DNA of 64,000 nt from an uncultured Shewanella sp. GTDB taxonomy: Bacteria > Pseudomonadota > Gammaproteobacteria > Enterobacterales > Shewanellaceae. The position numbers were made by a program, and so were the translations under genes. Each line of letters opens with the position of its first letter. Positions within the stretch are counted from its first letter, which is position 1. The notes below the pieces were generated by a model. It was given only the letters and a program-made list of their open reading frames with translations, was not told the DNA's origin and did no database searches. Shown here one piece after another: positions 56,380 through 64,000 of this stretch. The stretch is from contig NZ_CANLKR010000002.1 in NCBI RefSeq assembly GCF_947491715.1, positions 1 through 64,000 on the forward strand, written 5' to 3'.

Positions 56380-58016
56380 TATTGTTTTTCCTTAAAGGCT
56401 TTTATATGAATATTCTCGAAAGCGATGCCATTATAAGGATTAATTTGAAATGATGATAATGATTTATCGAGTAATGTGATTTCCTTTGCATGAGCAATGG
56501 GCAGAATAGGGTAATTTTCGGCAAGAATGTTTTCAATTTGTTGATATAAATTTTTTCTTTTTGCTTTGTTTTGTATGGTGCGGGCCTTATCAAGAAGGGT
56601 ATCCAGTTTGGGGAAACACCAGCGAGATAGGTTATTGCTTGGTGCTATGCCGGCACAGCTAAATAGTGGATAGAAAAAATCATTAGGATCGGTATTGGCA
56701 GAATTCCAGCCCGTTAATATCAAGTCATAGCTACGAATATTTTTATGTTCGAAGTTCACCCAAGTAAAAGGGATAATTTTGATTTTGATACCAATATGAT
56801 TTAAATCAGATTGTATAAGTTCAGCCATTTTTTCAGCATCAGTATTGTAGACTCGAGCGGAGTACTGCACCCACATATTGAGAGATAAGGTTTCTATTCC
56901 TGCATTTTTTAATAAGGTTTTTGCTTTACTAGGGTTATAGTGGATATTGTTACTGTGTTTTGAAAAAGCCCATGAAGAAGGGGGTAATATGGTATTGGCT
57001 TGCTGGGCTGTATTTCTATACACAGAGTGTAATAAGTTTCTTCGGTTAATCGCAAAAGAAATGGCTTGCCTGACATGGATATTATCCAGTGGTGGTTTTT
57101 CCATATTAAACGCTAGATAGGCTAAATTATGTCCATTTTGAACGTCTATATATACTTTGTCATTATTTTTAAGGTAGTTAATATCACTGATTTTAGGCAG
57201 TGCGGAAATTTCGCAATCTTGAGTGATAAAATGTGACAAACGCTGAACATTATTGGTAAAAATATTAAAGATTAACTGGTTAAATACTGGGGGGGTATCC
57301 CAGTAATTTTCATTTCGTCGATAACGAATATATTCGTTCGGTAAATATTCAACAAAAACAAAGGCGCCTGTACCTACTGGGCGCCAATCAATGTTTCGTA
57401 AAGGCACATTCGTTGACATTAAGTGTTCAGCATATTCTTTTGATAAAATAATACTGTGGGCTGAAGAGAGTGTCGATAGAAAAGGGGCATCGGCTTGATA
57501 GAGGTGAAATGCAACTTCATTATTGTTAAGTTTGACAATCTTTTTAACACGCTGAGAAAAGGCTAAACTTTCAAAAAAAGGATAGCCAGTGATGGACACT
57601 GAATGAAAGGGGTGTTGTTTATTGAGAATACGGTTAAAAGAAAAGAGTACATCATCGGCATTGAATGGGCGAGTAGGGGTAAAGTAATCGGTATGATGAA
57701 ATTGAATATTATCTTTTAAAATAAATGTGTATATAAGTCCATCTTCACTAATATGCCAGCTTTTGGCTAACGATCCTTCAAGTTCACCGGCTCTTGTTTT
57801 GTAATTGATTAGTCCATTGTAAATTTGATGGAAAGTGGCATCAGTGGTGATATTGGATGCAGTTGTTTGTGGATTGAATGACTCAGGGTTACCTTCAGAG
57901 CAATAGACAAGTCCTGAAGGTGCATTTGAGCGTTCGCATCCCGACACGATGAACAGAATAAAGAGCGCGGAGATAAAATGAACTAATCGTAATAACGGCT
58001 GTGTCATTGAAATCAT
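56379..58016 (-). CDS. sapA: peptide ABC transporter substrate-binding protein SapA
   Basis: Binding protein of 545 residues for peptides, in other bacteria linked to resistance to antimicrobial peptides. The signal sequence ends in FIVSGC, a lipobox, so this version is a lipoprotein, whereas the E. coli SapA is a soluble periplasmic protein. The cluster 5 motif ALVYCSEGNP appears as GLVYCSEGNPESFNPQ, and DDVLFSFNRIL is present. CAGG lies 8 bases before the ATG. First gene of the sap operon, behind pspF and on the same strand. Confidence 0.93.
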   Translation of the reverse strand: MISMTQPLLRLVHFISALFILFIVSGCERSNAPSGLVYCSEGNPESFNPQTTASNITTDATFHQIYNGLINYKTRAGELEGSLAKSWHISEDGLIYTFILKDNIQFHHTDYFTPTRPFNADDVLFSFNRILNKQHPFHSVSITGYPFFESLAFSQRVKKIVKLNNNEVAFHLYQADAPFLSTLSSAHSIILSKEYAEHLMSTNVPLRNIDWRPVGTGAFVFVEYLPNEYIRYRRNENYWDTPPVFNQLIFNIFTNNVQRLSHFITQDCEISALPKISDINYLKNNDKVYIDVQNGHNLAYLAFNMEKPPLDNIHVRQAISFAINRRNLLHSVYRNTAQQANTILPPSSWAFSKHSNNIHYNPSKAKTLLKNAGIETLSLNMWVQYSARVYNTDAEKMAELIQSDLNHIGIKIKIIPFTWVNFEHKNIRSYDLILTGWNSANTDPNDFFYPLFSCAGIAPSNNLSRWCFPKLDTLLDKARTIQNKAKRKNLYQQIENILAENYPILPIAHAKEITLLDKSLSSFQINPYNGIAFENIHIKAFKEKQ

Positions 58017-58106
58017 TATGCATGCCTGAGTGTAAATATTATTTTAGCAGTGCAGTTCAAAAACCCCAATATTATCCTCGAGTGAAATGAAGGCGCTCGC
58101 CGTAGA

Positions 58107-59195
58107 TTATTTATCTAATAAGTTGTATTTTTTTAATATTCCTCTTAATTGATGATAACTTAAGTTCAAAAGTTCTGCGGTTTTTTTCTGGTTAAACTGC
58201 CCAGTTTTAAGGGCTTGTTGTAAAACTTGGGTTTCATAATCTTCACTGAGCTTTTTAAAATCGGCAGGAAAAGTAAGGGAAACGAACTGATTGCTAGGGG
58301 CTGCATCTTCAATTGAGGGAGGCGAAGTCATCGGTTCTTGCGGTGCATCCGCACTTAATCGAGAACGGTCCTGTTGAGTTAGTGTCGTTGACTTTATACG
58401 TTTTTTAGGGCGATAAGGAGAGTCAAAAGGATCGATTACAATGTCATTGATAGCTTCGGGGGAATCGCCATGACGATAGACGCTGCGTTCAACCACATTT
58501 TTCAATTCACGAATGTTACCCGGCCAAGCATAGTCCATGAGTTGCTGTAATGCTTGAGTGGCAAAACCAGTAAAAAGGGATTGTTCGAGTTGTTTTGCCA
58601 TGTTAATGGCGAAGTGTTCCGCTAATGGAATGATGTCGTCACTGCGGTGTCGCAATGGTGGCAAAGTGATCACGTCAAAAGCTAACCTGTCTAATAAATC
58701 TGCGCGAAATTCTCCCGCATCGGCAAGTGTCGGTAAATCTTCATTGGCGGCACAAATCAGCCTCACATCTGCTTGTATTGTTTGGCTGCCACCAACACGT
58801 TCAAATTCGCCATATTCTATGACTCTCAATAATTTTTCTTGCACAAGAGCAGAAGTATTAGCCAATTCATCTAAAAATAAGGTGCCGTTATCGGCCCGTT
58901 CGAAACGGCCTTGATGTTTTTTATTGGCACCAGTAAATGCGCCAGCGTCATGGCCAAAGAGTTCACTTTCTAATAAGCTCTCACTTAATGCACCACAATT
59001 AAGCTTGATGAAGTTTTGTTCCCAGCGTTTAGATAAATAATGTAAACGCTCAGCAATGAGCTCTTTTCCTGTTCCTCGTTCACCAATGATCAATACAGGT
59101 TTTGACAAGGGGGCTATTTGAGAGATATGTTCAAGCACTTCTAATAGAGCATTAGATTGGCCAATAAGGTTGTCTTGCTTAAATGAGTTCGCCAC
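58107..59195 (-). CDS. pspF: psp operon transcriptional activator PspF
   Basis: Sigma-54 activator of 362 residues without a receiver domain. Walker A is GERGTGKE, the GAFTGA loop is intact ([12 protein letters not shown]), Walker B is [10 protein letters not shown], and [15 protein letters not shown] follows. A Fis-type HTH lies at the C-terminus ([20 protein letters not shown]). It activates pspA upon envelope stress and is held back by PspA. The linker between ATPase and HTH (about 260-320) is longer than in E. coli PspF. Divergent from pspA. Confidence 0.95.
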   Translation of the reverse strand: MANSFKQDNLIGQSNALLEVLEHISQIAPLSKPVLIIGERGTGKELIAERLHYLSKRWEQNFIKLNCGALSESLLESELFGHDAGAFTGANKKHQGRFERADNGTLFLDELANTSALVQEKLLRVIEYGEFERVGGSQTIQADVRLICAANEDLPTLADAGEFRADLLDRLAFDVITLPPLRHRSDDIIPLAEHFAINMAKQLEQSLFTGFATQALQQLMDYAWPGNIRELKNVVERSVYRHGDSPEAINDIVIDPFDSPYRPKKRIKSTTLTQQDRSRLSADAPQEPMTSPPSIEDAAPSNQFVSLTFPADFKKLSEDYETQVLQQALKTGQFNQKKTAELLNLSYHQLRGILKKYNLLDK

Positions 59196-59316
59196 AGTAA
59201 ATTTTAGTCTTTTACGCTAATAAGTAGTGAAAATAATAATAAGGTGCTCGCTAAGTAAAAGAAAGTAAAACTTAACATACTATCTAAATAGCTATAATAT
59301 AAAGAATATTCATAGT

Positions 59317-59333
59317 TGGCATGAAATATGATT
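59317..59333 (+). promoter_or_regulatory. sigma-54 promoter of pspA
   Basis: TTGGCATG-AAAT-ATGAT fits the -24 element (TGGCAYG) well. The -12 element has GA where GC is expected. It lies 40 bases before pspA and opposite pspF, as in other psp operons. Confidence 0.6.
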
Positions 59334-59372
59334 ATGTCTCTTTGAAATCAAATAAATTTAAAGGATAACATT

Positions 59373-60056
59373 ATGGGTATTTTTTCTCGATTTGCAGATA
59401 TTGTGAATTCAAACATCAGTGCATTACTGGATAAAGCAGAAGATCCTGAAAAAATGGTCCGTCTCATTATTCAAGAGATGGAAGATACATTAGTCGAGGT
59501 GCGATCAACATCGGCTAAAGTCATTGCAGAAAAGAAAGATATTGTACGTCGTGCCAGTCACGCAGATGCACAAGGGCAAGATTGGCAAGACAAGGCCGAA
59601 TTAGCGTTATCGAAAGACAGAGAGGATTTAGCGAAGGCGGCGTTAGCCGAAAAACGTAAAGCCGATGATGTGAGTGCACGCTTAAGAGATGAATTACTTA
59701 TCATTGAAGAGCAAATTCAAAAATTAAAAGAAGAGATCACCACATTACAAGAAAAACTCGCTGATGCTAAAGTTCGTCAAAAAGCCATGATAATGCGTAA
59801 GCAGACAGCCAGTTCTCGTCTCGAAGTGAAACGTCAATTAGATTCTGGCAAGATTGATCAGGCGATGAATAAATTTGAGCAGTATGAGCGTCGTATTGAG
59901 GGTATGGAATCTCAAGTGGATGCTTATGAGCTTGGGAATCAACCATCATTGAAAGATGAATTTGCCGCTTTAGAAGCTGAAGATTCCGTTAATGCAGAAT
60001 TAGCAGCATTGAAAAAGAAAGTGCAAGCGAAGAAAAAAACAAAAACAGAGCAATAA
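59373..60056 (+). CDS. pspA: phage shock protein A
   Basis: Coiled-coil ESCRT-III-like membrane-stabilising protein of 227 residues (E. coli 222). Starts MGIFSRFADIVNSNISALLD with the amphipathic helix, followed by long heptad-rich helices and a Lys-rich end. Binds stressed inner membrane and inhibits PspF. AAAGGATAA precedes the ATG. Confidence 0.97.
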   Translation: MGIFSRFADIVNSNISALLDKAEDPEKMVRLIIQEMEDTLVEVRSTSAKVIAEKKDIVRRASHADAQGQDWQDKAELALSKDREDLAKAALAEKRKADDVSARLRDELLIIEEQIQKLKEEITTLQEKLADAKVRQKAMIMRKQTASSRLEVKRQLDSGKIDQAMNKFEQYERRIEGMESQVDAYELGNQPSLKDEFAALEAEDSVNAELAALKKKVQAKKKTKTEQ

Positions 60057-60071
60057 ATTGTCGGAGGGGAC

Positions 60072-60311
60072 ATGGATACGGAAATATTGATAGTACCAAT
60101 TATTATTTTTTTAGTGATTGTTGCACCTATTTGGCTCGTGCTGCATTACCGCAGTAAACGTAAGGTTGAACAGGGGCTCACAGAAGATGAGTTTGTACTG
60201 CTTAATGATTTAAAACTACAGGCGGATAAAATGTCACAAAGGATTGAGACATTAGAAACCATTTTAGATTCACAGGCCCCTCAATGGAGGAAAAGTGATG
60301 AAGGACACTAA
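60072..60311 (+). CDS. pspB: phage shock protein B
   Basis: 79-residue inner-membrane protein: one N-terminal span (ILIVPIIIFLVIVAPIWLVL), then a charged helix. Works with PspC as stress sensor. Overlaps pspC by 14 bases. GGAGGG lies before the ATG. Confidence 0.94.
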   Translation: MDTEILIVPIIIFLVIVAPIWLVLHYRSKRKVEQGLTEDEFVLLNDLKLQADKMSQRIETLETILDSQAPQWRKSDEGH

Positions 60312-60693
60312 CGGAAAAACATTGTATCGCATACCGACATCAGGAAAAATTGCGGGTGTGTGTGCGGGTGTGGCTGATTACTTTAATGTTGAAGTGTGGT
60401 TAGTGAGAGTGGTTACCGCTTCCATGTTTTTATTAGGCGGTTATGGCATTGTATTCATTATTTATGCATTACTGTGGATGATTTTAGATATCAAACCTTT
60501 GACGGCTCAGACAGAATTTGAACACCAAGATATTGAGATTAAAAACAAAGTATGGCGACCAGGTGAACCCGCTCAAACGGTATTAAAGGAAGTGAACTTA
60601 CAATTTAAATCGTTAGAGTCTCGATTACAGCGTATGGAGCGTCATGTGACATCCGATAATTTTGATCTAAAAAATCAAATTAATAATTTATAA
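60298..60693 (+). CDS. pspC: phage shock protein C
   Basis: 131 residues. The PspC domain is clear: SGKIAGVCAGVADYFNVEVW then a hydrophobic span (VVTASMFLLGGYGIVFIIYA). A cytosolic coiled coil follows. The ATG at 60298 follows GGAGG by seven bases; the GTG directly before it is less likely. No pspD follows. Confidence 0.94.
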   Translation: MKDTNGKTLYRIPTSGKIAGVCAGVADYFNVEVWLVRVVTASMFLLGGYGIVFIIYALLWMILDIKPLTAQTEFEHQDIEIKNKVWRPGEPAQTVLKEVNLQFKSLESRLQRMERHVTSDNFDLKNQINNL

Positions 60694-60730
60694 CCTTCCA
60701 TAATGAGTCATGCCGTATCCTTCCTTATTG

Positions 60731-60753
60731 GCAACGCGATAAGTTCGCGTTGC
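60731..60753 (+). terminator. hairpin between pspC and ycjX
   Basis: GCAACGCGA (60731-60739) pairs with TCGCGTTGC (60745-60753) around TAAGT, followed by a moderately T-rich stretch. It may partly end the psp transcript before ycjX. Confidence 0.5.
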
Positions 60754-60790
60754 TTGTTCATTTATTGATATCGAGGTGATTTGAGCGATT

Positions 60791-62245
60791 ATGCTGAATA
60801 TTGAAAATGTCGTTGAAAGAGCGGTTAATCGCATCAACCGTAAAGCACAATCATTGATGCATCGAAGTGCTGATAAACATTTGCGTTTAGCAGTAACGGG
60901 GCTATCGGGAGCCGGAAAGACCGCTTTTATTACCGGATTAGTGAATCAATTACTGGAGTCAGGAAATCAAGGAGATTACACTCATTTACCTTTGTGGCAT
61001 GTTGCAAGGGAAGGGCGATTATTAGGGGTTAAAAGGGTCCTTCAACCAGATCTAACGATTGCCAGCTTTAATTATCAAGAGGCCATGGCAATGTTAACTG
61101 CTGAAAAAGCTCAGTGGCCACATTCAACGAGTAATATTAGTGAGCTCAGGCTGGCAATACGTTATCAACCTGAAAAGGGAGTATTGGCGAAGTTAACTGA
61201 TACTGCGACTTTATATCTTGATATCATTGATTATCCTGGCGAATGGTTGCTTGATCTCCCCTTATTAAAGTTGTCTTTTAAGGCTTGGTGTTTATCTCAA
61301 CAGCTAAGGCAAAAGCAATTCACTCAGTCTTCCTTGTATACCCCCTTTCAACAAGCATTCTCTCAGTTAAATTTAATGGGAAAGGCTGATGAAAGTCAGC
61401 TTAAAGCGATAGCCGTTCATTATCAGGCACTATTGGTTGATAGCGTTAGTCAGTTAGGCTTTTATCATGCCCAGCCAGGAAGAATGCTGTTGCCAGGAGA
61501 ATTGGTTGACGCCCCTATATTGGCTTTTTTCCCGTTAATTAACATGGAGGGAGTCACGTTTGAACAACTGGAATCGAGTGCGTCAGACAGCAACTATCAA
61601 GTATTGAAGACGCGTTATCAAGAGTATGTTAAGCAAGTCGTTAAGCCATTTTACCAAGATCACTTTTCACGTTTTGACAGGCAAGTTTTATTGGTTGACT
61701 GTTTGACGCCACTGAATAAAGGCAAAGCACAGTTTGAAGATATGCGCCAGGCTCTTGATGACATTATGCAGAGTTTTAGTTTCGGACAATCTCATTTTCT
61801 AAGGCGGCTCTTTGCGCCTCGTATCGACAAATTATTATTTGCAGCCAGTAAGGTTGATCATGTCACACGCTCCCAACAAAGCCATGTTTTATCATTATTA
61901 TCCGAGTTGATTAAATCATCTCATCAAGGGGCTAAATTTGAAGGATGTGATGTTGAAACCATGGCGATTAGTGCGATCAAAGCCACTCATCATAAAATGG
62001 TTAAACAGGCCCAAGAACAAATCGAAGTGCTACAAGGTGAAGATTTGCTGACACGGGAATCGATCACCGTGTTTCCTGGGGAAGTACCGCACACCTTACC
62101 TCAGAGTCATTTTTGGCAGCAACAAGGTTTTGAGTTTGTTAATTTTGCGCCTCCTAAACGGGAACTTCCTTTAAAAGGTGCTGATTTTGAACATATTCGA
62201 ATGGATCATTTATTGCAATATCTTATTGGGGATAAGCTCATATGA
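60791..62245 (+). CDS. ycjX: YcjX-family GTP-binding protein
   Basis: 484 residues of the DUF463 P-loop family. Walker A is GLSGAGKTAF near residue 42, and the DxxG-type site is LDIIDYPGEWLLDL. It is commonly encoded beside the psp genes together with ycjF and belongs to the same stress response in E. coli; the precise activity is unclear. Confidence 0.93.
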   Translation: MLNIENVVERAVNRINRKAQSLMHRSADKHLRLAVTGLSGAGKTAFITGLVNQLLESGNQGDYTHLPLWHVAREGRLLGVKRVLQPDLTIASFNYQEAMAMLTAEKAQWPHSTSNISELRLAIRYQPEKGVLAKLTDTATLYLDIIDYPGEWLLDLPLLKLSFKAWCLSQQLRQKQFTQSSLYTPFQQAFSQLNLMGKADESQLKAIAVHYQALLVDSVSQLGFYHAQPGRMLLPGELVDAPILAFFPLINMEGVTFEQLESSASDSNYQVLKTRYQEYVKQVVKPFYQDHFSRFDRQVLLVDCLTPLNKGKAQFEDMRQALDDIMQSFSFGQSHFLRRLFAPRIDKLLFAASKVDHVTRSQQSHVLSLLSELIKSSHQGAKFEGCDVETMAISAIKATHHKMVKQAQEQIEVLQGEDLLTRESITVFPGEVPHTLPQSHFWQQQGFEFVNFAPPKRELPLKGADFEHIRMDHLLQYLIGDKLI

Positions 62246-62273
62246 TCATGTTAAGTCTGTTGAGAGGTGAGTG

Positions 62274-63395
62274 ATGGACAAAGAGAAAGCCGATGAGATT
62301 AAACCGAAACAAGTCTTTTCTTCTACAGAGGAGCCAACGGATGAGTCGCTAAAACCCAGCCAGTATTTTAATGCCCAAGAGGCTTATGACGATATTGGCA
62401 GTACCAATGATGATACTGAAGAGGTTTTTTCTGATGCGATGTTAAAGTCCTTAGATGAAGCGAATAGGGGGGGATTGGAGCCTTCATTGAAGCGGCCCAA
62501 AAAACGCCATTGGTGGATGCGACTGATATTCGTTCTTTTTGTCTTATTAATAGGCTCTGAACTTTATCTTGGATTACAAACCGCATGGAAGCAAAGCCCT
62601 TGGTTATTTAGTCTTTATACAAGTTTGCTTCTTTTATTGACTATTGGCTCGGTAAAGTGGGTTATCGTGGAGTGGCGTAAACTATTGAAGCTAAAGGGTG
62701 TAGAAGATACTCAGCAAATAGGTATGCGTTTGTCTGACAGCATGCAAATGGGCGAAGCGGATCCTTTTGTTGAAAGCATTGTGACGCGTTTACCCGACTC
62801 ACCTGCAATTCATGCTTATTTTAGAGCCTGCTCTGATGAACATAATGATGCAGAAAAGCTGATTTTATTTGAACAGACAGTATTGCAAGAAAGAGATAAG
62901 GTTGCAAAGAAACTGGTGAGTCGCTATGCAGGACAATCTACGTTGTTATTAGCGGCCAGTCCATTAGCTTTCATGGATATGGCTTTTATGCTTTGGCGAA
63001 ATCAACGTATGATTAATGAAGTGGCGGCATGTTACGGTATAGAACTGGGCTATTGGAGTCGTATCAAGCTCATTCGTGGCATACTCGTGAATATTATTTA
63101 TGCAGGGACTTCAGAGGTGATGACCGATATTGGCACGCAACTATTATCGGTTGAAATGTCAGGTAAATTGTCTGCAAGGTTAGCCCAAGGATTAGGAGGG
63201 GGATTATTAACGGCAAGACTGGGTTATCAAGCGATGGCTTTATGTCGGCCTCTCGCATTCAGTCAGGATTCCAAGCCAAAATTATCTCGTATTCACAAGG
63301 AGCTTCTCTTAGCGCTTAAAACGCTTTCAAGCTCTGTAATTTCAATGAATAAGAAAAATAAAGACTCGCAACGTAAAAAGGATTTTACACCTTAA
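62274..63395 (+). CDS. ycjF: YcjF-family (DUF697) membrane protein
   Basis: 373 residues. A charged cytosolic N-terminus (1-80) precedes two spans (WMRLIFVLFVLLIGSELYLG and LFSLYTSLLLLLTIGSVKW), then the DUF697 domain (SPLAFMDMAFMLWRNQRMI, GYWSRIKLIRGILVNIIYAG). The ATG at 62274 follows GAGAGGTG; it is 28 bases after ycjX, so co-transcribed. Confidence 0.92.
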   Translation: MDKEKADEIKPKQVFSSTEEPTDESLKPSQYFNAQEAYDDIGSTNDDTEEVFSDAMLKSLDEANRGGLEPSLKRPKKRHWWMRLIFVLFVLLIGSELYLGLQTAWKQSPWLFSLYTSLLLLLTIGSVKWVIVEWRKLLKLKGVEDTQQIGMRLSDSMQMGEADPFVESIVTRLPDSPAIHAYFRACSDEHNDAEKLILFEQTVLQERDKVAKKLVSRYAGQSTLLLAASPLAFMDMAFMLWRNQRMINEVAACYGIELGYWSRIKLIRGILVNIIYAGTSEVMTDIGTQLLSVEMSGKLSARLAQGLGGGLLTARLGYQAMALCRPLAFSQDSKPKLSRIHKELLLALKTLSSSVISMNKKNKDSQRKKDFTP

Positions 63396-63492
63396 ATCAA
63401 ACTAATTTGGCTTTTTTAGTGTGCTTTTTCTTCATCTTGGTTCATGGTGCGTCAGTGTGACTGAACATCATTGAACCTATTGGGGTAGAAAA

Positions 63493-64000
63493 ATGCAGAA
63501 TAAATGGAAGCTTGCAACACAAACTATTCATGCGGGTCATCAAAAAAATAGTGAAGGGGCGTTAGTGACCCCCCTATGCCAGAGTGCAACCTTTGTTTTT
63601 GATAATGCAAGACAAGGTGGCGCACGGTTTTCAGGTGAAGAGCAAGGTTATATCTATACACGATTAGGTAATCCAACAACCGCAGAATTAGAACGAAAAA
63701 TGGCGGTGTTAGAAGGTAGTGAAGAGGCGGTGGCTGTCGCATCCGGTATGGCGGCTATTTCATCTGCTTTATTGGCCAATTTAACTCAAGGTGATCACCT
63801 GGTGGCATCAAAAGCGGTTTATGGCTGCACATTTTCATTAATGACAGGGCAATTGACAAAATTTGGTATTCAAGTGACCTTAGTGGATTTTAATGATCAT
63901 CATGCGATTTGCGCGGCCATAAAGCCTGAGACAAAGGTCTTGTTCTGCGAAACTCCCGTTAATCCGCATCTGGATGTTTTTGATTTAAGCGCGATTGCTG
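63493..64000 (+). CDS. methionine gamma-lyase / Cys-Met PLP enzyme, truncated by the window
   Basis: The first 169 residues of a Cys/Met-metabolism PLP enzyme. TIHAGHQ at the start, TPLCQSATFVFD, YIYTRLGNPTTAELE and VASGMAAISSAL, with the phosphate-binding GMA, are visible. The PLP lysine lies beyond the window. From synteny with Shewanella a methionine gamma-lyase (methanethiol release) is most likely, with cystathionine gamma-synthase or beta-lyase as alternatives. Confidence 0.85.
   Translation, partial: MQNKWKLATQTIHAGHQKNSEGALVTPLCQSATFVFDNARQGGARFSGEEQGYIYTRLGNPTTAELERKMAVLEGSEEAVAVASGMAAISSALLANLTQGDHLVASKAVYGCTFSLMTGQLTKFGIQVTLVDFNDHHAICAAIKPETKVLFCETPVNPHLDVFDLSAIA

Overview
The window looks like a chromosomal segment of an AT-rich gammaproteobacterium of the Shewanella type. 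From memory, the gene order feoA-feoB-glnS, miaE, lpxH-ppiB, cysS, folD, a tRNA cluster, tig-clpP-clpX-lon-hupB-ppiD, fabV, sapFDCBA, pspF, pspABC, ycjX-ycjF, methionine gamma-lyase is that of the Shewanella core genome. The long TonB-dependent receptor and the PanP-type decarboxylase fit marine gammaproteobacteria. No database was searched; all family names come from motifs and length.

Layout. 1-28.9 kb is housekeeping: ndk; a 1.1 kb non-coding AT-rich stretch; a TonB-dependent receptor; a PLP-dependent decarboxylase (panP type); Fur-box-controlled feoAB; glnS; a Yip1 membrane protein; miaE; a Tat-exported phosphoesterase; lpxH, ppiB, cysS and folD; a Pro-Arg-His tRNA operon; and the protein quality-control block tig, clpP, clpX, lon, hupB, ppiD. 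51.3-64 kb is also core: fabV, the sapABCDF peptide importer, pspF divergent from pspABC, ycjX-ycjF and the start of a methionine gamma-lyase.

Between the terminator of ppiD and the terminator of fabV lies an accessory island of about 22 kb (29.4-51.3 kb) built around R-body (RebB/'killing trait') proteins. It holds an XRE-type regulator with an ATPase domain, interrupted by a frameshift in an A8 run; a regulator fusing a degenerate sigma-54-activator ATPase to an AraC DNA-binding domain; seven proteins that look RebB-like, six in one operon and one more at 47.5 kb; glutamine-rich companions; an HNH-nuclease-like protein; a small DUF4157 (HELGH) protein; a metalloprotease-like protein with the N-terminal leader seen on extracellular contractile injection system (eCIS) cargo; two cytosolic GH18-like proteins; an AAA+ ATPase of the eCIS (Afp15/Pvc15) type; three tandem proteins resembling the C-terminal domain of the cyanobactin protease PatG; and a RAYT transposase with a decayed second copy. 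No sheath, tube, baseplate or other injection-system structural genes are present.

The strongest new observation is a shared promoter architecture. At least four, probably five, separated transcription units of the island (starting at 32355, 38730, 45517, 46624 and 47489) have two ACCA-type half-sites 21-22 bp apart, followed 26-27 bp after the second half-site by a -10-like hexamer. This suggests one regulon, plausibly driven by the island's own AraC-type protein, and ties the R-body genes to the eCIS-like cargo, glycosidase-like and PatG-like genes as one system. The function is inferred, not shown: an R-body-based toxin or lytic device is the simplest idea.
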